64,000 bases of DNA from Camellia lanceoleosa (GCA_025200525.1 JANUSC010000366.1:1-64000); one strand, 5' to 3'. Shown: positions 45,037-57,349, counted from the first letter of the stretch. Translations and numbers: made by a program. Notes: generated by a model not told the origin, from the letters alone.

Positions 45037-45503
45037 GGGATCGGAGTAGATGGGGATAAGATCAAGTCAATCACGGAGATGCCACCGCCACACTCTCCGA
45101 AGGCCTTAAAGAACTTCCTAGGCAAGGTGTCATACCTTAGGAGGTTCATTCCAGCCCTTGCTGAGATAACCTTTTCCTTTGGGACACTAGAATCACAAGT
45201 TTGAATTGCTGCAAGAACACCAATAGGTATTTGATATGGTGAAGAAGGCACTTACTTCTCCACTTACAATGATTGCCCCACAACCCGAAAAGCCTCTGCT
45301 ACTGTACCTGACCTCTATACCTCGGTCTATTGAAGCTCTACTTGTCTAAGACATGGATGGCATTGAGAAGCCAGTCTATTACATCAGTCGCAAAGTTAAT
45401 GGTGCCGAGTCGCGATATATCCCAATTGAGAGGCATTGTTTAGCCTTAATCTTCACAATGCAGAAGTTGGGCCCTTTTTTTTTTGGCACACCCGATCTAG
45501 GTT
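45037..45503 (+). pseudogene. TAT-2 first RNase H, heavily broken
   Basis: Corresponds to the TAT-1 block at 29625-29915. Recognisable segments include FLGKVSYLRRFIPALAEIT (about 45112-45170), LLLYLTS near 45298 and VYYISRKVNG near 45375-45405. A short deletion around 45189 and several stops break the frame. An eight-base T run at about 45473 replaces sequence encoding the conserved HYF segment. Confidence 0.8.
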
Positions 45504-46040
45504 GTGACCCGGAGTGATCCAGTCCATTACTTGCTGAGCAAGCCCGCTCTGACTGGAAAAATGCCAAGATGGCTTTTGGTTCTAGCAGAATATGACATCA
45601 CTTGTGTTACTCCCAAGGCTATTAAGAGCCAAGCACTTGCAGACTTACTTGCCCAATTCCCATCTGGTGGACATGAACCTACAGAGGTACCTCTACCAGG
45701 TAAGGTCTATGTCTCAGCTATTGTAGTTGAAACTTATTGGGAATTAAAATTTGATGGAGCTTCCGGAGCTGGAAAAAGTGAAGCTGGCATAACACTAACC
45801 AGTCAAGGAGGAGAGAAGTTTCATTTATCATATAAGCTTGACTTTGAATGTTCAAACAATGAGGCTGAATATGAGGTGTTGATACTAGGTCTAATTGCTA
45901 CCCAAAAGAAGGGCCTCCACAAGTTGAAAATTTGGGGCGACTCCAAGCTAGTTGTCAAGCAAACAGTGGGTGATTTCATCTTGAAGGAGCCTCGGTTAGC
46001 CCCATATCACACCGTAGTTCAAAGGTTGCTCACTCTTTGA
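45504..46040 (+). pseudogene. TAT-2 second (archaeal-type) RNase H, open
   Basis: A 178-codon open stretch. The N-terminal part is the connection (ALADLLAQFPSG). The domain starts at WELKFDGASGAG, followed by AGITLTSQGG, FECSNNEAEYEVLILGL and KIWGDSKLVVKQTVGDF. The catalytic D (FDG), E (EAEYE) and D (GDS) are all present. This extra RNase H, placed between the retroviral-type RNase H and integrase, defines the plant Tat lineage (established knowledge), so it is the main ground for the lineage call. Confidence 0.9.
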
Positions 46041-47762
46041 TGTCAGTCCAAATCCAAAGAAACCCTCAAACACACAGCCATTTCCCCAATACCTTGGCCA
46101 CACTGGGAGTAAAGGTGGATGTACCAAATGATAGTATAGCCATCATCATCGAGAAAAGAACAACACCAATAGTGTTTGCTGAAGAACATACAGAGCAAGT
46201 TGCTGAGGGGTGGAAAGTAGATATAATCCTGTAGTTGAAAATAGGCTAAGAAACAATCAGACCAGCAGAACTTGCATCATTTCTGCTCCTCATAAAAGAG
46301 TTGTCCTTTCGCGGTCTGAACAACCTACTGGCAAGGTGCGTTGGTAGACAAGAAGAAACTTATAGACTTAGGCAGATCCATGTTATGTCCTGTGGAAATG
46401 GAGATATCAGTCTCTACCGACGAATATAGAGGCAAGGGTATTACTGATTAGAGATGGAAAAGGAAAGCATTGAGTCTCAGAGGCAATATGCAAAATGTCA
46501 GTCCTATCCTAAAAAGGAAGAACCCTATTTCTAAGCAAAGGGGAATGGAGGCAGCCATATATTGACTATCTTGGAAATGGCACACTGCCTGAGAGCAAAG
46601 TCGATGCAATTAGAGTTAAGAGGCGGGCCCTCTTCTTCCTTTAGCAAGGCAAGCTGTACCGCAAAAGCTTTGAAGGGAAACCTTTGGCGTGTTTATCAAA
46701 GGATGAGGCAAACGAAGTACTGAGAGAAGCCGACAAGGTAGAGCATCAAGGAGCATAGCTATTATATGGGCACCTTATTCACTTCGGCTACTACTGGCCG
46801 ACAATGGAAGAAGATGCTAAGAACTTCGTAAGGAGATTCCAATCTTGACAGAAATTTGGGAACTTGATACATGCACTGGTGGTTGAACTGCACAACATCA
46901 AGACCCCTTACCCGTTTCATACTTGGGCATTTGACCTGGTAGGTCCTATAGCACAGCAATCCAAGGGCCACAGATTGATACTTGCATCGATCGGGTTAGT
47001 ACTAAGTAGGTAGAGGCTATACCGATGAGGAAGGCAGATGGGGCAACAATGGCCAACTTCATCAAAGAAAACATAATCTATAGGTTTGGCATACCCAAAG
47101 TGATGTTGTCTGATAATGGGACCCCCTTTGTGAACCGCTATGTAGGAAGACGGTTGGACACTTATCAGATCAAGCACCATAAGTCTACCTCGTACTACTC
47201 ATAAGGGAATGGACAAGCTGAGGCAACCAACAAAATTCTTATCCAAATATTGAGTAAAATGATGGATGAAGCAAGGGGCACATTGTTTGAACAACTCCAT
47301 GTAGCACTCTGGGCGTATAGAACGTCAAAGAAGAGGCCAACTCAGGCAATCCCATTTTCCCTGGTATATGGGTCCAAAATTGTGTTACCAGTTGAGTTGG
47401 CAAGACTTCAACAAGAATGGCGATATCAGCACACTTAGTTCAGGACAGCAGAAAGAACGACATAAAGGCAGCTGAAGAAAGAAGGGATCGGGCCTCACGG
47501 ACAATGGAAAAGCATCATCAGTCCATAGCTTACGCCTACAATCAGTTTGTTCAACACAAGGAGTTCAAGGAGGGGGATTTGGTATGGAAGACAGTGGATG
47601 CAATCGTGTCAGGGCAACCAATCCCCAAGTTCTCACCTAGATAAGAAGGCCCCTACAAATTTGCTAAGGCAAGTAACAGTGGGTATTACAGGTTGACAAG
47701 AGTAGATGATGGGTTCAGAACTGGCCTTATCAACGCCAAGTATGTCAAAGAATATTTTCTTA
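46041..47762 (+). pseudogene. TAT-2 integrase, broken
   Basis: Includes the spacer after RNase H and then integrase. The zinc-binding part near 46720-46860 is damaged (READKVEHQGA, then a TGA in place of a knuckle Cys codon). The first catalytic Asp is in FHTWAFDLVGPI (about 46914-46949), the second in SDNGTPFVNRYVG (about 47108-47145), and the third residue in NGQAEATNK (about 47210). The block 47250-47438 holds LWAYRTSKKRPTQAIPFSLVYG. One base is lost in the terminal YVKEYF stretch compared with TAT-1. At least three frameshifts are present. Confidence 0.85.
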
Positions 47763-48259
47763 ATTTCTTTTGTTCAAAAAAAAAAAAAGAGTTGTAAGTT
47801 TATTTGTTAATACTTCCAAAGCAAAGTGTAAAGAAAGGGTTATACACTTAGTAAACTTGTTACTCTTGTAAACACTTAGTGCAAGGAAAGTTTTCCATAC
47901 TTAGTGAAATTTTGTCCATGTAAAAAGCTTAGTCGTGATGAAGTGCTCTTCATGGCCTGAGTTTTACTTGTCTTTAGAAGTTATGTAAGAGACAGTAAAA
48001 GGAAGGCAGTAAAGTAAGACTCAATATCTTTGCTTCTCATAAACATCAAAGTTCTCCATAGCATGACTACAAAGGTCCAAAAGGAAAAAAAGAAAGAAAA
48101 AAGATAGCAAAAGTACAAAGAAAAAGAGACATAACAAAGCCACAATACATCAATTCAAGCCCTTCATGAGGAAGTCCATCAGGGTTACATGCCGAGGTAA
48201 TTACGCAACCAGCGTAGAGTACTTTTCTTTGAATCGAGCTAAGTTCTCCGGTGATGCTC
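47763..48259. other. Convergent 3' spacer after TAT-2 pol
   Basis: Homologous to 35944-36433, including the A run at about 47777. Non-coding. Confidence 0.6.
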
Positions 48260-51200
48260 CAAGGCACCTCACACTCCTTGATAGTCTCCTCCAAGGATAC
48301 AATCACCGCCACATTGTTCCAGATGCTCAAGGAAGCCATCGACTTCAACCCTATCCCATATCCATGATAAGTCCAAACCATTCCTCTCAAAGCCACTCAA
48401 AGTTGGCCTTAGCACTTTCCACGAAGTTGCCGGGGTTGTCCGAATCTTCTTAGTAGCGAGGTCGCGAATAAAGTCGCCATGACTCTAGTGACTCTGCTCG
48501 CACCATAGATCCGTGAACGTTAAAAGTAATGAATGTGTTAGGCGCAATGCCTAGATATAGGCAAGGATGGGGCAACTTCAAGAAACCCAATAACTTAGAA
48601 AAGAAACCCTCTTTGAGGGCTGTGGGGACTCTCTCACACCACCGCCAGCCTGGATCACGAGGGGAGACTTGCAGAATGATCAAAGTTTGAGGACGATAAA
48701 CCTCTCTCGAGGATGACTACCTAGCGGCTTTGGATTGTGTGGATGTGTGGAGTTGGCCAGACGAGCTGATCTCTCAAGACAAACCAAAACTGCCTCCTTC
48801 ACTCCGCCGCTCCAAGAAGAGGTTATCCATTGGGTAGTCTCCAACGTTCAGATATGGTATAGTAGTAGTATCCATCCCAGTATAAAAATCTTGGGATACC
48901 AAAAGTCAGATGGCACTTCTGGAAATTGAGTAGGGTACAAGTTCGTGAGCTGCTCAGAGGTTTTCGAAGCAACTGGGTCCTAGCGACAGCATTAACAGCA
49001 TTAGTGGCTAGGGTGACAACTTCCTTTGCAAGTCAGTCCAAATTTAGGGGGACCACAACAGGAACAGTGGAAGCAACCGCTACACTTGCACTCCCTTCAG
49101 CCACTTGGACGTCTGGAAGTAGGGTCTGTTGAACCAATGGAGACTCAAGGATCGAAAGAACCACCGTAAATCTTCAAAGGAGATGGTGCAACTTCCAGCG
49201 GCTCTCTTACGCCACGATCTTCCCTTGCGGTCTCATGGATAAAATCCTCCCCACCGACAGAGGAATGGTCAGAACGGGCAGAATCAACAGGGTTTGAGGG
49301 CTCTGCACCCTCAATAACTACACCCTCTACAACTTCCACATCAGGGAGACTTGTTCACTTTATACAAAGGGGGCATCACGATCTCTCTCCATATCTGCAA
49401 CCTTATTCTCACCAGCTGGCTAAACCTCCGCAATGGGCTCAGCCGTTGCAACTGGTTCGGCCTCTACACTTGGTTCCTCTTTGACATCTAGAAGTACCAT
49501 TCTGTGATTTCTAAGCCTGGTGACCCTTGAAGCAATGGGAAGTTCATTATCGTCATCTGAATTTGAGGAAATATCGATGGTAGTCAAAGGACGTCCGGGA
49601 CCTGAAAGTGGTATAACCGAAATTGTAACGCACTCCAAGACCAATAAACCCTGACAAGGAAGAAGACCGTGTGACTACTAAGTAAAGATAAAAGGTCCCA
49701 AAGAAGTATGAAAAAATGCAGAGTATTTTTCTAAGTATGAGTACCTTCCAGAGCCTTTTCTTGCTTGGTAAGGTGCGAGCCTCAGCTACTGACGCTGCTG
49801 CCTCCTAAACTACTCTCAATCTAGAGCGGGTAATGCATGCTATTGTGCCGACTTGAGGGGTAGCAATTTGCAAAGGTTGAACGGGCATTGCCCCGGATGG
49901 GTGAGGCTCCTCCACGGCAAGCAGGGATAGAAGCTTGAAACGGCAAAGAACATTGGTCAGTTTTCCGAGGCCAAAGGGAAGACGAAGGGATAAGTCGAGT
50001 TGTGGAATAGGTTCTGTTGCAGGGTCGACCGGATCGTTGTTACAAAAGTTGAATAAAGAATTGAGGTTGCGGTGCCAGAATAGCCTGTTACTAGAAGTGA
50101 ATGCGCCCTCTCTCCTAAGTGAGGGAAGCTCCATGAAGCCCAAGCCCTCCACAAGTAGAGCGGTACAATCACGGGCAAACCACCGAAAGCTCTGGGGGAA
50201 ATCAATCTGAGGCGGAGGGGCATGTAGGACACCCTGATCCAGGCCAAACTACCTAAGGACCCTGTCCAGTTAATAGATGACGCTGGACATGCCCTCCTTG
50301 TTCCATACGAGTAGAAATTCGGGGCATATCATAGCAGCAATAAGAAGGGAGTTGGCCTAGACACTGTTGAGAGAGAAATTAACATGACAAGCCTTAGAGA
50401 AATAAAATGGAACCATAGAGATACTTAGAAGAGGCTGAGTGAATGGATGAAACACACACTCCCCCATGCAATCGATGTGATCCACGAAGGGCCTATTGGT
50501 GCCAATGCCAGACCATTTGGAAATACGGAAGAGATTGGCATACTTGTCTTGTGACGGGTCGGCCTTCTGCATCTAGGACGGGACGACCCTCTGCATCAAG
50601 GACTTCATCGACAAAGAAGGGCTCATGTTCTTTGGGGACAAGACCCACAGCAAGGAACTGCTTGTAGAAGAAGGCGATCAGAAATTGGGTGTGAACGAAG
50701 CTCCAGACATCTTAGCGGCCCATGGATCTCTCCATGTTCGAATGGATAAGGTTGAGGTGGAAATATATATTCCCCAAAAAGAGAGGGGCCAAGAGGATCT
50801 GACTACCGTTGCACAGTTTGACAGCGAGAGGGAACAACAAAGGATCGGTGCTCTCAGCAGGGTTGTTGGGAAGAACAAAAAAGGAGATGAAATAACTAAC
50901 GAAGGCGGCCAAGTACAAGTTGTCAGGGTAACCAGGGCCAACTATAGAGTCGCGACTGTCTTCGATAATGTCACCCATGACACATTGCATGTCCTTGAAA
51001 AAGTGCTTTAGCCAGGAGAGATAGATGATCTTGTCTCTTGTGGGCCTCTCTGGAAGTAGTTCCCTAGTCCTAAGATCGTACCAAGAGCCGTACTTTCGTG
51101 CCTCTTGAAATGCACCTTGGAAGACAGTCACAGCAGTTTGTTTCGCAGCAGTCAGCAAAGAGGGGTCAAATAGGTAGTCCCCACGGGTACTCAGATGAAG

Positions 51201-51659
51201 GAGAACAAAGAACATCTTCAAGGGTTGGTTACCTCTCCGGCCAGACAAATGTGAGTGTCACGGCCCAGCAGAAATAATCAGACAAGATTGGTTTGCACCT
51301 TGCGCACAGATAACTCTGTCGAAATCAAAATAGCGTTGAAGAGATGAACATCCCTCAACGCTACTCAAAATCATTGTCCGCAATGACATCATCAACCCAA
51401 AAAGCCTAGTCTACCAAAGGGCCCCAGTGGGTGCGGTAATAGATGTACTAGTGAGGAAAGTCACTGCGCTCCCCACGAAACCGTAGCATAGCGGTTGGGT
51501 TCACCATGTTAGCATCATCCAAAGAGGCCTCACTAAAGGGGCGCAAACGTTCTTCTAGAGAAAGGGCATCAGGAATAAAGGAGTCGACTGCCTTCCACAG
51601 TGGACCAGCTTAGTACTGGGAGGGATAGCCCTGTCGGGTAGAAACCTAGTGGTGGCCAT
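48260..51659 (-). pseudogene. P2, antisense PMD gene of TAT-2
   Basis: Second copy of the gene described at 36434-39834. The ATG is at 51659 (MATTRFLPD). A deletion removes part of the N-terminal GGVPHIFG segment near 51610. The block 50712-51248 preserves the PMD core well: FVLLHLSTRGDYLFDPSLL, WYDLRTRELLPER, LYLAAFVSYFISFFVLPNNP, PLLFPLAVKLCNG and LLAPLFLGNIYF. Downstream come GLGFMELPSL, the basic end KKRLWK, the intron 49651-49744, an acidic SSNSDDDNELPIASR block, and a degenerate C-terminus. Several frameshifts differ from those of P1, so the two copies decayed independently. Confidence 0.75.
49651..49744 (-). other. Predicted 94-nt intron in P2
   Basis: Donor AAG|GTACTC at 49744 and acceptor CTTCCTTGTCAG|GG at 49651 with a good pyrimidine tract, phase 0. 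It is identical in length and place to the P1 intron. The downstream exon GLLVLECVTISVIPLSGPG continues in frame into the acidic block. Confidence 0.7.
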
Positions 51660-51753
51660 GAAGGAGAATAAATAAAAGACAAGAAGACTTTGAAAGGTAG
51701 GGGCTAGAAAGAGAAAATGTGTTGTGGCAGAAATGGGGGACCGGTGGACCCTA

Positions 51754-51903
51754 CTATTTATAAAGAAAGCAGCAAAAGGGTGCCAACACACTTCCCTAGG
51801 CCCATTATGACCCATCAGTCAAAGGGGGCACCTTTTCAATGCTGATGCAACTTTTGACCCAACCGATGCAACCCCTGGGTTACTTGCTGACGTCATGCAC
51901 GCG
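51754..51903 (-). promoter_or_regulatory. Candidate antisense promoter of P2
   Basis: Minus-strand TATAAATAG at 51754-51762, 95 nt before the P2 ATG. The palindrome TGACGTCA lies at 51888-51895, followed by CACGCG where P1 has CACGTG. Confidence 0.65.
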
Positions 51904-52131
51904 TGGGAAACAAGGAGAGTGTCCCTTATGCGCACAAAGGGCAAATTTAGAGGGTCATAAATTAAACCCCAAATTAAGTATGGACCTAAGTGCTAGGGTC
52001 GCCCTTTTAAGGCGACAAAGAATGACTGAAGGAGCATGGGCTAAAGCCCAAGGAAAGTGAGCCAACAGTGGGCCGAAGCAGGTCCAACCCGCGTAGGGTC
52101 CAAATGGACTCCATGAAGGAAATTGCCTAAG

Positions 52132-52838
52132 TGAAGTTGTAGAGGGAACAAATGCATCGGGAAAGTTTCTGAGGCACTTTGCCTCAGCACCACCATTCCT
52201 AATATCTTTAGTTCCACAGCCATCCGAAGTTGCTGAGGAAATGAGAAAACTGAAGCAACTAAATTGTAGAGGTAGTACTTGCAACGCCCAAGTTGCGGAG
52301 GCATTTTATCGGTGCCGCCATCTCCAATATTGAAGGTCCTACCATCTGAACTCGCAGCGGGAAATGGTTACCGCAGCAACTACGACCGCAAAGCCAAACA
52401 CTTCCGTCACAACTACATTTGCTGAGGCTGAAAAAGGTAGTTTCGGAGGCAAATAAATAGTACACAGTACATAGAAAGGCACACGTGGCACCTTCAGCCT
52501 GGTGGCTTAAGGTAGAATATTCTGTGTCATCCTTAGGGACACCTGTCTTCTCTCTATTTGGCCACTTGGTGTCCTCTTGGTACTAAGGAAAAGTCTATAA
52601 ACAGAACCCATTTCCCAAGGTTCAAGAGGAGGAATTTTGGAAACTTAGGGGAAATGCTACCAATTTGTGCATTGCCATTGTCTTCTTTTTGAGTTACCTG
52701 CTTCACCCTCACCCAACCGCTCACTCTCCAACTTCTCAGACAGTTGTTGCTGCTCATTCTCCCTTCATTCCACCACTCTTGGACCATTAGCATAGTTTTT
52801 CCTCTCTAATCTTCTTTCTAACCTTGAACCCCTCTTCA
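52132..52838 (+). repeat. TAT LTR between TAT-2 and TAT-3, internally deleted
   Basis: Aligns with both ends of 40326-41631 but lacks about 600 bp: after gttaccgcagcaacta (about 52365-52380) it jumps to sequence equivalent to about 41190. It ends cctcttca. The left edge is as uncertain as for the first LTR. Confidence 0.5.
52596..52604 (+). promoter_or_regulatory. TATA box of the second TAT LTR
   Basis: TATAAACAG, the aligned counterpart of 41389-41398, followed by the same acccatttcccaaggttcaag context. Confidence 0.6.
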
Positions 52839-52842
52839 TTTC

Positions 52843-52860
52843 TGGTGACTCTGCTGGGGA
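52843..52860 (+). other. TAT-3 primer-binding site region
   Basis: TGGTGACTCTGCTGGGGA, after a short spacer from the LTR end. It is less mutated than the TAT-2 copy. Confidence 0.6.
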
Positions 52861-52915
52861 GGCTGCTCTGTTGTTGATTCATACCCGCAGTGGTTCACAC
52901 ACTTCACTGGAAAAA

Positions 52916-54230
52916 ATGGCTGAGGATAAAGTTCAGCAACCTCCACGGTAGCAAGGCTTTTCCAATGGCAGGGTAGCACATGAGAAGGACCGTGACCATA
53001 GTGTTGTAGTTAAGGCAGTCCAGTCACTCCAGAACACATAGAGGGAGATCTTGGCAGCTTTGCAAACTCTCACTGAGGCTATTATGGCCATGGCGTCCAA
53101 ACCAGCCCAAACGCAAGCACCTCTGCCTGTAGCAGTCCCAAGCCCAGTGCCTAACCTATTCCCTAAGGCTCGGGCTCCAATCCAGGTGCCTCCGGTGGTA
53201 CCTCAGGCAAACGGTACAACCGGGTTCAACTACCCAGAGCAGATTGGACCATTCTAGCCCACTCAATTTGTTACTCTAGCTAATGTACAAGTTATGCTCG
53301 GCGAAACCCCGCAAAGTAACTACCATCTCTCCCCAACCTAGAAGTGAAACCCCATACTCTCGGAGATATTGACCATGCCATACCCAACTAGGTATACAAG
53401 GCCTAAGTTTATTAAATTCGATGGGAAACAAGGCAATGTCGAGAACACGCTGTGAGGTTCATTGAAACTCTTGGTGTCCAAGGTGACCACTCTGCACCTT
53501 TAGGAGTTCTCCAAATTATTTACTGAAAGGGCTTACAGCTAATATGTGAACATGGCTCCCAACTCGATCAATTATTAAGAGGAGATGGTGAACAAGTTCC
53601 ACACAAAGTTCTTCCAAGTCCAAGAGAAAGTTACAACCCTCACACTTGGGCGAGATGTCTAAAAAGAAGGCAAAGACATGCTAGACTATGTTAAGCGATT
53701 CCAAGATAAGGCTATTGACAGTCATGAACTAGTGGATGGGGCCCATTTAGTCAGCATATGTGTGGAGGGTGCCATACGCGACTACAAAATTTTCTTGGTG
53801 AATCATAATTTTCCTACCTTTTCAGCCTTGGTTTAGGCAGCTAGGAACCTTAGTACCACCGGTCTTTTGCATAGATCTCACGACAGTCACCGCTACTCCC
53901 GCAGTAGCAGAGTTACTGCAGTAACCTCTGCAAGAGGGACCCGCTCGCAAGGGAAGGCGTCATCCTTTCGAAAGAGGAAGAGTTATGAGGACAGGAATCC
54001 ATATTCTTGCAGCCTTGAGAATGTTAAGGCCTTGGTTAAAGAATGGGTAGCCAATGGTGAACTTACTTTGCCTCCGGTTGATGTCCCTCCAACAAAAAAG
54101 GACAAAGAAAGCCCAGATTATTGTATCTATAAAAAAACCACCACACACCCTACTAGAGACTGTTGGACTTTGAAAAGTATCTTTAAGAAGAAAGTTGACG
54201 CAAATTAGCTGAAGTTCAAAGATGTCGTTA
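52916..54230 (+). pseudogene. TAT-3 gag, broken
   Basis: The ATG at 52916 is the one shared with TAT-2 (its upstream ATG is lost here). A TAG follows after 11 codons (QQPPR, then stop). 53051-53257 gives LQTLTEAIMAMASKPAQTQ and a proline-rich stretch with YPEQIGPF. The capsid part at 53380-53840 has several frameshifts. 53867-54208 holds the basic stretch and the knuckle CIYKKTTTHPTRDCW, which keeps the final Cys lost in TAT-2, but its first His is Lys. A TAG at 54208 ends it. Confidence 0.85.
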
Positions 54231-54289
54231 ATCGTGATGTAAGGAAGGACCTTTACCCTAACCACAAAGAGAAGTGAAAGAATGTACAT

Positions 54290-55075
54290 ATGATTGGGTA
54301 CCTTGGGCCCATATGCGATCAAGTGCACATGGCGTCCTACTATGATGAGTTAGAAGAAATCGCTAGCGTTCAGCTCCCTGAGACAGTACCTGCAGAGGCA
54401 AAATTTACAAAGGATACTCACGCTCAAGCCTTGCAGAACTCTATTAAGTTTCGCACCTTCTTTGACCAGTTGGGGCTGAGCCAAGCCGCCAGGTTGGAAG
54501 TAACAAAAGCCCTCATTAACACATCCGAAGTGCACCATGTCGAAGTTGCTGAGGGCAAGGAGTATGTGCCTTGGCGTATCCAGGAAGATTTTGAGGCCAT
54601 TACTTTCTCAGAAGCAGACAGAGCATACCCATTTTCTCATAACTGTCCTCTTTTTGTCACATCATACATCAATGATGTAGAGTTCAAGCATGCTTTCCTC
54701 GATGGCGGGGCGTCCATAAACATCATCACTACTGACACCTTTGCAAAGGCTAGTATCTCAGAGTCCAAGATGGTTCACCAACCCATCACCGTGATGGGTT
54801 TTTGTGGTGAGAAGAATGTTACTAAGGGCCATGTTGTCATGGACTTAGCAATTGGTGAGATCTGTTTTGTAACTAAGTTCCATATGATTGAAGCAGAGAC
54901 AAATTACCATATGATACTTGACAGAGCTTGGATGCACCGATATGGGGCTTTCCCGTCAAGTTATCACCAATGTGTGAAGTCAAAGTTAGGAAAGCACATA
55001 GTAACCATAAATGCGTCTGAAAACCCATTTGGAGTGGAAGAGGCACACTATTCTGATGCAATCTTCTTTACTTAG
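54290..55075 (+). pseudogene. TAT-3 gag end and aspartic protease, open
   Basis: A 261-codon open stretch, longer than in TAT-2 because the stop between gag and protease is absent. It runs from IGYLGPICDQVHMASYYDEL through KFRTFFDQLGLSQAA to the protease with AFLDGGASINIITTDTFAKA, VVMDLAIGEI and MILDRAWMH. ILGRAWMH has become ILDRAWMH, a Gly-to-Asp change in a conserved turn. It ends with TAG at 55073, followed by a short spacer block to 55258. Confidence 0.9.
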
Positions 55076-56330
55076 TTGTCAATGGATGAAACTCCAACGA
55101 CTGGTAAAGTTGCAGTGGTAAAATTGCCGAAGTGGGAAGACATTCAGGATGTTGAGGCTACTCTAGAAAGTAGTGGGCAAAAGAGGAGCAGCAAGTCCAC
55201 AAATCCTCCGCCCAAGATTGTTAAGGTGCGCGAGGACGACAAGACAGTTTACTACCTATGATAGTCTTGGGGGCCAAACTTCATACTATGGGAGGGTGGC
55301 CCCGAGACGAATAAACGTGACAGTGATGAATCCTAAGAAGGGTTGGTGAGACGCCTGAGCCCGCCCTTAAATGCATGCAAAATAGACCCAAACCGCAGCA
55401 AGAGGTACTTGCTGAGGTCAACCTTAGTGACTTACCAAGGTAGAGCAAGCATGTGTTTATCGGTGATATAATGGCTCCAGCAGCTAAGGAAGAATTGATA
55501 ACACTACTGAAGTGGCATAGTGACATCTTTGCTTGGACATATGACCAGATGCCTAGCCTTGACCCATTCCTTGTCACTCATCATCTGGATACTTTTTCCA
55601 ACTCTATGCCAATCAAACAGCATGCTCAAAAGTATCACCCTGATCTTGAAGCAAAGATTAAGGTGGAGGTAGAAAAGTTACAGAGGGCCAAGTTCATCAA
55701 GCCTATATAGTACCCAACCTGGCTAGCAAATATTGTGCCTGTGAAGAAGAACGGCCGGATTAGGGTCTACGTAGACTTTCGCAACCTGAATAAGGCCAAC
55801 CTAAAAGACGAGTTTCCATTGCCCCATGTTAACACACTTGTCGATTCTACTGCGGGCCATCAAATGTTCTCCTCCATGGATGGGTTCAGTGGTTATAACC
55901 AGATCAAAATGTCACCAGAAGATGCAGAAAAGATGGCTTTCAGAACGCCCTTAGGAAATTTTTTCTATACAGTGATGCACTTCGGTTTAAAAAATACAGG
56001 GGTAACCTACCAACCGGCTATGACTGCAGTGTTCCATGACATGTTGCATTATGAAGTGGAAGTAAATGTGGATGATCTGGTGGTCAAGTCTACTGAGGCA
56101 AACCGACACCTCTGCGACTTGGAAAAAGTTTTTCAGCGTTGCCGCAAATTTTGCCTAAAGATGAACCCTCTCAAGTGTGCCTTCGGAGTTACCGCCGGCA
56201 AGTTCCTTAGCTTTCTTGTACACCAATAGGGGATCGAAGTAGATGGGGATAAGATCAAGTCAATCATGGAGATGCCACTAGTATACTCTCAAAAGGCCTT
56301 AAAGAAATTCCTCGGCAAAATGTCATACCT
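55076..56330 (+). pseudogene. TAT-3 reverse transcriptase, broken, YVDD changed to NVDD
   Basis: Two open blocks, 55453-55710 and 55735-56229. The first has FAWTYDQMPSLDP and the beginning of the fingers, ending in TAG where TAT-2 has CAA (IEPIQYP). The second has VYVDFRNLNKANLKDEFPL, SMDGFSGYNQIKM, MAFRTPLGNFFYTVM and NVDDLVVKS (56065-56076); the Tyr before VDD is Asn. The thumb FCLKMNPLKCAFG follows. 56230-56330 continues with the connection to RNase H after a TAG. Confidence 0.9.
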
Positions 56331-56730
56331 CATGAGGTTCATTCCAACCCTTGCTGAGATAACATTTTTCTTTGGGACACTGGAATCACAAGTTTGAATG
56401 GTTGCAAGAACACCAACAGGTATTTGATATGGTAAAGAAAGCACTTACCTCTCCACTTACGATGATTGCCTCACAACCCGAAAAGCCTCTACTACTGTAC
56501 CTGACCTCTACACCTCAGTCTATTGGAGCTCTACTTGTCCAAGACATAGATGGCATTGAGAAGCCAGTCTAGTACATCAGTCGCAAAGTCAATGGTGCCG
56601 AGTCACCATATACCCTAATTGAAAGGCATTGTTTAGCCTTAATCTTCACAGCATAAAAGTTACGCCACTATTTTTTGGCACACCTGATCCAAGTTGTGAC
56701 CCGAAGTGATCCAATCCGTTACTTGTTGAG
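56331..56730 (+). pseudogene. TAT-3 first RNase H, interrupted by S3
   Basis: FEWLQEHQQVFDMVKKALTSPL and KPLLLYLTSTPQSIGALLVQ are readable at 56372-56572. A TAG at about 56570 replaces the Tyr codon of PVYYISR. The sequence then runs to caagt at 56731, where S3 is inserted; TAT-3 resumes at 61827. Confidence 0.85.
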
Positions 56731-56735
56731 CAAGT
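56731..56735. repeat. S3 target-site duplication, left copy (caagt)
   Basis: caagt on the left and caagc at 61822-61826. TAT-2 has gagcaagcccgc once, so the original was caagc and the left copy has one C-to-T change. Confidence 0.85.
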
Positions 56736-56890
56736 TGTAGACACCCCATTTTTGACCGACCTCAAGACTCAGACGTCATTGATTGAGCGCTTGGTGATCG
56801 TGCATGTCGTGCTCGTTTCGAGGTTTTGAAGTTTTGGCTGGGAGCCTTGCCTCCGGGCCTCTGAACTCTTTGTGCTTTGGCTCAGTTTGT

Positions 56891-57160
56891 GGACTGAACC
56901 TTGTTTCTCTTCCTTGGAGGGAGGGAGTGGTCTGTAGACCACCTCTTTGTGGTTATAGACCACTTTTTGTTCTTGGAGACTAGTTTTCGATTTTCAGAGC
57001 CTTAGGCCGTGTGCCTTGACTCGGGACCGCTTAACGTTCTCCGTTTGGCGTGGTTTTTGAACCGCACCTTGTTGCCTCTGCCTAGAGGGACACTGTGGCC
57101 CTAGAGACCACTTTTGTGGTTGTGAACCACTTTTGATGCCCGTAGACTAGTTTTCGAGGC
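56891..57160 (+). repeat. 166-bp diverged direct repeats in S3
   Basis: tgaaccttgtttctcttcct... at 56895 and gaaccgcaccttgttgcctc... at about 57060; gactagttttcga at 56978 and again at 57144. The offset is 166 bp. Both copies contain accac/gtggt words. Confidence 0.7.
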
Positions 57161-57198
57161 TTCCAGCACTAGCTTGTTTTCAGTGTGCTGACCATCTC

Positions 57199-57253
57199 CC
57201 ACCATGGCCGACCACTTTTTGTCTTGGAAAACCACTTGTGGTGGTCGACCGAC
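57199..57253. repeat. S3 inverted arm, first half
   Basis: CCACCATGG (57199-57207), GCCGACCACTTTT (57207-57219), TTGGAAAACCA (about 57224-57234) and GTGGTCGACCGAC (57241-57253). Each block has a reverse complement, in mirrored order, at 60302-60405, about 3 kb away. Confidence 0.8.
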
Positions 57254-57349
57254 CACTTCAAGTAGCTAGCCACCACTTCAAGTGGTCAACTGCTTCATCA
57301 CCTTTTTGGAGATATTTTCTTCCCTTGGCACAGTTGAAACTTAAGCCAT

